In this document: positions 1-4,824 of the stretch, in pieces
Numbering within the stretch: the first letter of the stretch is position 1
Layout: every line of letters begins with the position of its first letter
NCBI GenBank assembly: GCA_017694215.1
Contig: JADIND010000109.1
Location: 1-9,538, forward strand
Length of the DNA: 9,538 bases
Reading direction: 5' to 3'
DNA from: Candidatus Scatousia excrementipullorum
GTDB lineage: Bacteria > Cyanobacteriota > Vampirovibrionia > Gastranaerophilales > Gastranaerophilaceae
Program-made: the position numbers and the translations under genes
Notes under the pieces: generated by a model
The model's input: the letters and a program-made list of their open reading frames with translations, nothing else
What the model was told of the DNA's origin: nothing
Databases searched by the model: none

Positions 1-131
1 CCGCAAGAACTGCAGACACTATGCGTTTTGTTTACGATGAAGTCGGGATGAAACTCAATGAATTATATGATAAAGAACCCAGAAAACAATCTTTGATGCA
101 AAAGTTGTTTAATAAAATGATTATGGGTTAG
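1..131 (+). CDS. C-terminal end of an unrecognised protein (5' partial)
   Basis: The frame beginning at base 3 stays open to a TAG at 129-131 and gives about 42 residues. The tail is charged: a segment with MRFVYDEVGMKLNELYDKEP, then a lysine-rich stretch, ending in KMIMG. No stop interrupts it, it runs off the left edge, and a strong hairpin terminator follows 10 nt after the stop, which is why I treat it as the end of a real gene. The helical, amphipathic look fits the C-terminal helix of a cytoplasmic protein, but I do not recognise a family and assign no function. Confidence 0.7.
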   Translation, partial: ARTADTMRFVYDEVGMKLNELYDKEPRKQSLMQKLFNKMIMG

Positions 132-141
132 CGAATATATG

Positions 142-169
142 AAAAGGCTGATTTAAAATCAGCCTTTTT
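142..169 (+). terminator. Rho-independent terminator after the first gene
   Basis: AAAAGGCTGATTT and its complement AAATCAGCCTTTT form an almost gapless hairpin (core GGCTGATT/AATCAGCC, loop about 3 nt) ending in a run of five T. It lies 10 nt after the upstream stop codon. The next start codon is only 14 nt beyond it, so the following gene needs read-through or a promoter overlapping the hairpin. I found no convincing -35/-10 pair there. Confidence 0.8.
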
Positions 170-183
170 CAAAAGGAATAGAA

Positions 184-774
184 ATGGCTGATACTTATAA
201 AACAATTACCTGTCCTGCCTGCGGACAGACAATGAAAAAAATATTTATCCCCTCTGTCGGGGTTAGTGTTGATATATGTGCTGACGGCTGCGGCGGAATA
301 TTCTTTGACAGTCAGGAAATGCAGACAATTACTCAAAAACAGGGCGATATATCTGAAATTCGCGATATTATTAACTCCGGTAATTTCCGACCGGTAGATG
401 AAAGCAGACAGCGAATTTGTTCTGTTTGCGGAAAACCTATGGTAAAAACACCGATTAAAGGTATCGGAATTGAGATTGATACGTGTTATTCCTGCGGCGG
501 AATATTCCTTGATAACGGAGAATACGATGCCATAAGACAGGGAATTAAAACTAAAGATATTAACGATGTGAAATCTCAAAACAATATTAATAATATCAAT
601 CAAAATAATACAAACGGAATATCTGACGACTTCGTCCGCGAACTTTACAGGGAAGGTCAGGCTGAAAACCGACGTTTGGAAACAATGCAATGGATTGCCT
701 CCATTCTCAATTCCCGCAGAAGATACGGACGCAGGTTTGATTTATTTGATTTGATGTGGATGATTTTCAGATAA
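184..774 (+). CDS. Small protein with two TFIIB-type zinc ribbons
   Basis: This 196-residue cytoplasmic protein has two copies of the zf-TFIIB zinc-ribbon pattern. Copy 1 has C10-x2-C13 and C32-x3-C36 followed by GGIFFD. Copy 2 has C79-x2-C82 and C101-x2-C104 followed by GGIFLD and a glutamate. Each pair of cysteine knuckles should bind one zinc. An asparagine-rich linker (about 130-145) leads to a charged helix with an arginine cluster near 178-184 and a hydrophobic end (FDLFDLMWMIFR), which might bind protein or membrane. The start is ATG 184, with AAGGA at 173-177 spaced 6 nt. Bacterial proteins of this family are widespread but mostly uncharacterised; nucleic-acid or protein binding is only inference. 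Copy 1 has one extra residue between its second cysteine pair. The 3' end overlaps the convergent mutase gene. Confidence 0.9.
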   Translation: MADTYKTITCPACGQTMKKIFIPSVGVSVDICADGCGGIFFDSQEMQTITQKQGDISEIRDIINSGNFRPVDESRQRICSVCGKPMVKTPIKGIGIEIDTCYSCGGIFLDNGEYDAIRQGIKTKDINDVKSQNNINNINQNNTNGISDDFVRELYREGQAENRRLETMQWIASILNSRRRYGRRFDLFDLMWMIFR

Positions 775-2137
775 CAGCAGATTTCAATTTTTCGATTTTA
801 TCTATACTGTCACTTTCAAAGTAAATTCTCAATAGAGGTTCTGTTCCGCTCGGGCGGATGAGTATCCAGCTTGTGGTATCTTCAAGATACAATTTAACTC
901 CATCCTTGGTATCGGTACGTATAACGTTATATTCTCCGATGGATTTTAAATCTTTGTATTTTTCCAGAACAGGCTTGATTTCCTCTTTGTTTTCAAGCTT
1001 TTTATCTATTCTGTCATTATAGAATTTACATCCGGCAAATTCATAAAGGTCGTGCTGGAGCTGTTTCAGGGATTTATTTTCATAAGCCATAGCTTCAAGA
1101 ATAAGCGAATTAGCAAGCAGACCGTCTTTTTCCGGAATATGACCTTTTATACTTAAACCGCCGCTTTCTTCTCCGCCGATTATCGGGTTAAATTTTCTCA
1201 TTGCTTCTCCCACATGTTTAAAGCCAACAGCGGTTTCTATAACATCAACACCTAATTTTTCGGCGACTTTATCCAGAAGCAGGCTGGCTCCGACAGTTTT
1301 AACGAGCGGTCCTTCCATATGTTTATTTTTTTTCAGGTGCATAAGGAGAATTGCTATAATTCCGTTTGGAGAAACGTATTCTCCGTCTTCGTTAATTACT
1401 CCGAATCTGTCAGCATCTCCGTCATTTGCCAATCCGATTGAATCAGGTTCTGCTTTGACTTTTTCTATTAATTCTTTGAGATATTTCGGTTTCGGTTCAG
1501 GCATTCCCCCGCCGAAATTCGGGTCGTGGTGCATGTGAAGCGTCTCAAACTTTATTCCGTTATTTTCTAAGATTTTGTCAAAGTAGCCGATGCTTGCGGA
1601 ATACAGTCCGTCAAAGATTATATTTTCACTCAATTCTCTGATTTTTTTGTAATCTACAAGTTTCTGCATGTGGGCAAAATAGTCCGGTTTAAAGTTATAA
1701 TGTCTGATTTCACCCTTGCCAAAGCTTTTGAATTTTACGCCGAGGTTATACATAATTTCATCCGTAATGTCTGATGTTGCAGGCCCTGCGTAATCAGGAA
1801 TAAACTTTAATCCGAGATACTCCGGCGGATTGTGTGAGGCTGTGAACATAATTGCACAGGCATTGAGATGTTTTGCACTGTATGCAAGAACAGGGGTCGG
1901 GATTACTGATTTACTGTAGAGAACTTCGAAACCGAAATCTGCAAGGATTTCTGCACACTGCATAGAAAAAATGTCAGCCATATTCCTGGGATCATAGCCG
2001 ATAATTATTTTTTTATTCATCCCGAAGTTATCAAAAATATATTTTGCAATGGCGTTAGTTGCCGTTGTAACATTGTCTGTATTAAAATCTTTTCCGACAA
2101 TAGCTCTCCAGCCGTCTGTTCCAAATGTAATTCCCAT
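767..2137 (-). CDS. Phosphoglucomutase/phosphomannomutase family protein
   Basis: This is an alpha-D-phosphohexomutase of 456 residues, the usual size. It interconverts hexose 1- and 6-phosphates, feeding glycogen, nucleotide-sugar or envelope-sugar synthesis in the cytoplasm. All four signature loops are present: FGTDGWR at 5-11; the phosphoserine loop TASHNP with Ser101; the magnesium loop DGDADR at 239-244; the sugar-specificity loop GEESGG at 322-327; and the phosphate-binding RPSGTEP at 428-434. GEESGG fits glucose and/or mannose phosphates, but the sequence does not settle which. A longer reading from 2158 would add seven residues but has no ribosome site and would begin about 4 nt from the predicted transcript start. 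ATG 2137 has GAGGG at 2149-2145, spaced 7 nt, and puts FGTDGWR in the normal place. The gene diverges from the prephenate dehydratase gene and its end overlaps the zinc-ribbon gene. Confidence 0.95.
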   Translation of the reverse strand: MGITFGTDGWRAIVGKDFNTDNVTTATNAIAKYIFDNFGMNKKIIIGYDPRNMADIFSMQCAEILADFGFEVLYSKSVIPTPVLAYSAKHLNACAIMFTASHNPPEYLGLKFIPDYAGPATSDITDEIMYNLGVKFKSFGKGEIRHYNFKPDYFAHMQKLVDYKKIRELSENIIFDGLYSASIGYFDKILENNGIKFETLHMHHDPNFGGGMPEPKPKYLKELIEKVKAEPDSIGLANDGDADRFGVINEDGEYVSPNGIIAILLMHLKKNKHMEGPLVKTVGASLLLDKVAEKLGVDVIETAVGFKHVGEAMRKFNPIIGGEESGGLSIKGHIPEKDGLLANSLILEAMAYENKSLKQLQHDLYEFAGCKFYNDRIDKKLENKEEIKPVLEKYKDLKSIGEYNVIRTDTKDGVKLYLEDTTSWILIRPSGTEPLLRIYFESDSIDKIEKLKSAVI

Positions 2138-2141
2138 AGAT

Positions 2142-2170
2142 TTGCCCTCATTTCTCATTTTTAATATAAT
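2142..2170 (+). promoter_or_regulatory. Promoter of the prephenate dehydratase gene
   Basis: TTGCCC (2142-2147), a 17-bp spacer and a perfect TATAAT (2165-2170) form a sigma-70-type promoter with an expected start near 2177 and a leader of about 20 nt before ATG 2197. The expected start site lies at the alternative GTG 2176, which argues against that codon. The -10 box shares two bases with the opposite-strand promoter. Confidence 0.7.
2145..2149 (-). promoter_or_regulatory. Ribosome binding site that fixes the mutase start
   Basis: GAGGG on the minus strand lies 7 nt before ATG 2137, whereas the ATG at 2158 is preceded only by an A/T tract. The site overlaps the -35 box of the opposite promoter. 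Confidence 0.75.
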
Positions 2171-2196
2171 TATAAGTGAAATACGGAGTTAGGCAA
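2169..2196 (-). promoter_or_regulatory. Promoter of the phosphohexomutase gene
   Basis: On the minus strand, TTGCCT (2196-2191), a 16-bp spacer and TATAAT (2174-2169) give an expected start near 2162 and a 25-nt leader to ATG 2137. Its -35 box directly abuts the ATG of the prephenate dehydratase gene, and its -10 box overlaps the opposing -10 inside TATAATTATA. Confidence 0.65.
2185..2188 (+). promoter_or_regulatory. Ribosome binding site that fixes the dehydratase start
   Basis: GGAG lies 8 nt before ATG 2197. It is inside the reading frame that starts at GTG 2176, which has no ribosome site of its own. Confidence 0.75.
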
Positions 2197-3045
2197 ATGT
2201 TGAAACTGGAACATATAAAAGAAGCTGCATATCTTGGTCCTGAAGCATCGTTTTCTGAGATGGCGAAAGATAAATTTTGTGAAAAATATCAAATTAATCC
2301 ATACCCGAGACCGCAAAAAACGATAAGGCAGGTCATAGAATATGTTACGGAAACGCCTGAAGCTATAGGGGTTCTGCCGGTTGAAAACTCTATAGAGGGT
2401 ACTGTTCGGGAAAGCCTTGATACTCTTATGTTATGTGATAATCCGAATATAAAAATTCTTGCAGAAATTGTTATGCCTATAAGACACTGCCTTTTGTCAA
2501 GAACAACTGAATTTTATTCAATAACGGGTGTAATTTCACATCCGCAGGCACTTGCACAGTGTCAGAATTTCATACATGATGAACTTCCGCGAAACCTTAA
2601 TATTATAGAAACAACAAGTACGGCAGAAGCTGCAAGAAGTCTTGCAAACTACAACCTGACTTATGCGGCAATCGGAAGTGAAAAAACAGCAGAGGTTTAT
2701 AACCTTAATATTCTTAAAGAAAATATAAATGATGACAAATCTAATCAGACACGTTTTGTTCTGATAGGCGAGTATGATACGGAAAAAACAGGACGCGATA
2801 AAACTTCTATAGCCTTTTCAACTGATAACAGACCGGGGGCACTGCTTGAGGTATTGAACATCTTTTACAAAAATAATATTAATTTGACTTATATTTCATC
2901 AAGACCGTCAAAGCAGAAGTTTGGAGAATACATTTTTGTGGTGAACTTTGACGGACATATAAGGTCTAAGAAAATTTTGAATACACTTTCAGAAGTTAAG
3001 GAAAAAACAACATACATGAAGTTTTTCGGCTCTTACGAAAAGTGA
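2197..3045 (+). CDS. pheA: Prephenate dehydratase (stand-alone, ACT-regulated)
   Basis: This 282-residue enzyme converts prephenate to phenylpyruvate, the committed step of phenylalanine synthesis in the cytoplasm. The catalytic domain (about 9-190) shows YLGPEASFS at 12-20, LPVENSIEGTV at 60-70, SHPQALAQC at 114-122, STAEAA at 141-146, AAIGS at 157-161 and NQTRF at 183-187, where TRF is the catalytic motif. A C-terminal ACT domain (about 203-279) carries the GALL motif (214-217) and SSRP at 234-237 in place of the usual ESRP; in this family both loops bind phenylalanine for feedback inhibition. There is no chorismate mutase domain, unlike the enterobacterial bifunctional PheA. ATG 2197 is chosen over GTG 2176 because of its ribosome site and the promoter position. 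No other aromatic amino acid gene is adjacent, so it appears to be transcribed alone. Confidence 0.96.
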   Translation: MLKLEHIKEAAYLGPEASFSEMAKDKFCEKYQINPYPRPQKTIRQVIEYVTETPEAIGVLPVENSIEGTVRESLDTLMLCDNPNIKILAEIVMPIRHCLLSRTTEFYSITGVISHPQALAQCQNFIHDELPRNLNIIETTSTAEAARSLANYNLTYAAIGSEKTAEVYNLNILKENINDDKSNQTRFVLIGEYDTEKTGRDKTSIAFSTDNRPGALLEVLNIFYKNNINLTYISSRPSKQKFGEYIFVVNFDGHIRSKKILNTLSEVKEKTTYMKFFGSYEK

Positions 3046-3169
3046 TTAATACAGAATTAAGTCAGTTAAGCCTTCTGTGTAAGATTGATGACACGAAGAG
3101 CCGGAGGTTTTTCGACACTACGTCATTGCTGGCTTGAACCGCAATCGCATTGCCGTCACAACATATGAA
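3046..3169. other. GC-richer intergenic block with small hairpins
   Basis: This stretch is visibly richer in G and C than its surroundings. It can form a hairpin at 3072-3098 (CTTC-GTGT / ACAC-GAAG with one bulged T and a 10-nt loop) and another at 3125-3145 (ATTGC-GG / CC-GCAAT with one bulge and a 6-nt loop). CGTCATTGC at 3121-3129 and GCATTGCCGTCA at 3148-3159 are related words. It may be a copy of a dispersed palindromic intergenic repeat or the 3' end of the upstream transcript. No gene is supported here. Confidence 0.35.
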
Positions 3170-3198
3170 AACCCCCGAACCTTTAGGATTCGGGGGGT
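3170..3198 (-). terminator. Terminator of the glycosyltransferase/M48-like operon
   Basis: CCCCCGAA (3172-3179) pairs perfectly with TTCGGGGG (3189-3196) around a 9-nt loop. Read on the minus strand, the stem is followed by TTTTC, just after the stop of the M48-like gene. On the plus strand the stem is followed by TGATTTT, so it may also stop transcripts from the dehydratase gene, giving them a 3' tail of about 150 nt. Confidence 0.85.
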
Positions 3199-3202
3199 GA
3201 TT

Positions 3203-4033
3203 TTATCTTTCGGAAGATTCCGACAAGTTTTTCAATATTGTATAAGTCGCATCCCATCCGGTTAAACCGCCTGTTGCTTTGTATTTAGCAATATTAGCAG
3301 CTCTCTCGGCTTTTGCCTGCTGCTGTTCTTTGTTAAATTTTTCAAGTTTTTTTGCATTTGAATTTCTTTTTTCTACAATCGGATCCGCATAAGCTAAAAA
3401 TGCTCTGTATTCATTACATCCGTAGCCTGCCTTTACTTTTGACGGATAATTATATGTCAGATAATCGTAAACATTCATCGCTCTTTCTGCGTTTGCCGGT
3501 TTGCCTGTTAAAATTTCCCAGAAACTGCCCGGATGTTTTGTTATAACAACAATCATAGCAAGCGGGTTATATCCTGCCTGAATCATCATATCAACACCTG
3601 TGATATCAGCTTCTTTATTATCTTTTAAGCTTGTTTTGTTTGTTACAAAATCACTGTAGGTCGCTGTCGTAATAATGTTATCATCGCTTAAATTACTTGT
3701 AAGTGCAGCCTTTGCAGCTTCTCTCATTTTATTTTTTGCGTAATGCCCGTTAATAATATGACCGAGTTCGGTCGATATAACCGCTGCGACCTCATTGTCA
3801 TTGCCGGCATAAGCTAATTCATCACTTGATATGTAAACAACTTTTGTAGTTGCTACATCTGCGTTGTTTCGCTGACCGTTTGCTACCTTAAACGTTGTGT
3901 TTGAAGGCAGCCCGTTCTTTGACAAAAGCTGCTGTCCAACTGTAGGAACTCTGTCTGCCGCATTCCACTCAGCAGCAACTGACGGCAATACAAATACAAA
4001 TGCCGCAAATAATGAAATAATAACCTTTTTCAT
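3203..4033 (-). CDS. Exported M48-peptidase-like protein with degenerate zinc motif
   Basis: The product is 276 residues. Residues 1-21 form a Sec signal peptide (two lysines, a hydrophobic core, then SVAA before E22), so it should act outside the cytoplasm. The middle resembles M48 zinc metallopeptidases: NEVAAVI then TELGHIINGH at 88-97, and KEADITGVDMMIQAGYNP at 140-157, matching the family's EADxxG region with third ligand Glu141. The usual HExxH reads T88-E-L-G-H92: the first zinc histidine is threonine (codon ACC), while the catalytic glutamate and second histidine remain. It is therefore probably inactive or altered in metal binding; a chaperone-like or binding role is only inference. 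The C-terminal third has a charged, lysine/glutamine-rich helix (about 224-250). ATG 4033 is preferred over TTG 4039 because AAGGAG lies 6 nt upstream. It lies 18 nt after the glycosyltransferase gene, in the same transcript. Confidence 0.85.
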   Translation of the reverse strand: MKKVIISLFAAFVFVLPSVAAEWNAADRVPTVGQQLLSKNGLPSNTTFKVANGQRNNADVATTKVVYISSDELAYAGNDNEVAAVISTELGHIINGHYAKNKMREAAKAALTSNLSDDNIITTATYSDFVTNKTSLKDNKEADITGVDMMIQAGYNPLAMIVVITKHPGSFWEILTGKPANAERAMNVYDYLTYNYPSKVKAGYGCNEYRAFLAYADPIVEKRNSNAKKLEKFNKEQQQAKAERAANIAKYKATGGLTGWDATYTILKNLSESSER

Positions 4034-4051
4034 AATCAACTCCTTTCCTTT

Positions 4052-4738
4052 CTAATCAACAAATCTGTATTTTATAAGTGCTATTATTGCATGAATACCG
4101 TCTTTCCAGGTAATTTTTTTCCCTTCAGAAAATTCTCTGCCGTAATAAGAAACCGGCAGTTCATATAATCTAGCACCACGTTTTAATACTTTTGCGGTAA
4201 TTTCCGGTTCAAAATCAAATCTGTTTGATTTAATCTCAATACCCTTAATAAAATCAGCTTTAAATGCTTTATAACACGTTTCCATATCGGTCAGCGTAGA
4301 ACCGTAAAGTACATTGGTCAAAAATGACAAAAATTTATTTCCCAGCAAATGCGTAAACATAAATGAACGGGAAGGTTTGCCGCCGGCAAGCCTTGTTCCG
4401 TAACAAACATCAGCATGTCCGTCAAGAATAAGCTTTACAAGCGGCGGATAGTCAACCGGATCATATTCCAAATCAGCGTCCTGTATCAAAATTATATCGC
4501 CTGTAGCTTCTTTAAAACCGGTACGCAGTGCTGCACCCTTTCCATGATTATAATCATGGTATAAAACTTTATACGGTAAATCCTTATATAGTTCCCGCGT
4601 TCCGTCTGTTGAATAATCATCCACAATGATTATTTCCTTTTCCAGTCCGCAAATATTGGTTTCTTCAACTTTTTTAATAATTTCCTTTAGAGTTGAAACC
4701 TCATTATAGACCGGAATTAAAATAGTAACCTTGTTCAC
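4052..4738 (-). CDS. Family 2 glycosyltransferase, DPM1-like
   Basis: This 228-residue cytoplasmic enzyme has the GT2 (GT-A fold) pattern of polyprenyl-phosphate sugar synthases: IPVYNE at 8-13, VDDYSTDGT at 39-47, NHGKGAALRTG at 64-74, the nucleotide/metal motif D87-A-D89 inside QDADLEYDP, ETCYKAF at 153-159, and FEPEITAKV at 176-184. It has no C-terminal membrane helices, so it resembles the soluble DPM1 type rather than the membrane-anchored GtrB type. The likely reaction is transfer of a hexose from a nucleotide sugar to a lipid phosphate for envelope glycan or glycoprotein synthesis; donor and acceptor cannot be told from sequence. The start is GTG 4738, with AAGGA at 4752-4748 spaced 9 nt; no in-frame ATG precedes the IPVYNE motif. 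It is the first gene of a two-gene operon with the M48-like protein and diverges from the HD-GYP gene. Confidence 0.92.
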   Translation of the reverse strand: MNKVTILIPVYNEVSTLKEIIKKVEETNICGLEKEIIIVDDYSTDGTRELYKDLPYKVLYHDYNHGKGAALRTGFKEATGDIILIQDADLEYDPVDYPPLVKLILDGHADVCYGTRLAGGKPSRSFMFTHLLGNKFLSFLTNVLYGSTLTDMETCYKAFKADFIKGIEIKSNRFDFEPEITAKVLKRGARLYELPVSYYGREFSEGKKITWKDGIHAIIALIKYRFVD

Positions 4739-4759
4739 CCCTCTGCATCCTTATCTCTG

Positions 4760-4777
4760 TTTTGTAATATTACAAAA
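4760..4777. promoter_or_regulatory. 18-bp perfect palindrome, operator-like
   Basis: TTTTGTAATATTACAAAA is an exact inverted repeat with no spacer, so it cannot fold into a normal RNA hairpin and is better read as a binding site for a dimeric protein. It contains the -35 box of the HD-GYP promoter and covers the predicted start site of the opposite promoter. The arms loosely resemble several regulator half-sites (Fur-family or MarR/GntR-like), but I cannot name the regulator. Confidence 0.6.
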
Positions 4778-4790
4778 AATATTGTATAAT
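4762..4790 (+). promoter_or_regulatory. Promoter of the HD-GYP signalling operon
   Basis: TTGTAA (4762-4767), a 17-bp spacer and a perfect TATAAT (4785-4790) predict a start near 4797 and a leader of about 28 nt. The -35 box lies inside the 18-bp palindrome. Confidence 0.7.
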
Positions 4791-4809
4791 AAAATCAGGT
4801 GAAAGTAAA
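4781..4809 (-). promoter_or_regulatory. Probable promoter of the glycosyltransferase/M48-like operon
   Basis: On the minus strand TTTACT (4809-4804), 17 bp, then TACAAT (4786-4781) predict a start near 4774, inside the palindrome, with a leader of about 36 nt to GTG 4738. The -10 box overlaps the opposing -10 box by two bases. Confidence 0.5.
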
Positions 4810-4824
4810 AGGATAGTATTAAAA

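Noticed and set aside
2138..2158. Longer N-terminus for the phosphohexomutase (ATG 2158)
   Set aside because: There is no ribosome site, it would start about 4 nt after the predicted transcript start, and the extra residues precede the family's normal N-terminus.
2176..2196. GTG start for the prephenate dehydratase
   Set aside because: It coincides with the predicted transcription start and has no ribosome site, while ATG 2197 has GGAG at 8 nt.
3088..3168. Open reading frame of 26 codons in the intergenic block
   Set aside because: It has no ribosome site, its composition follows the hairpin-rich block, and the peptide looks like a translated repeat rather than a protein.
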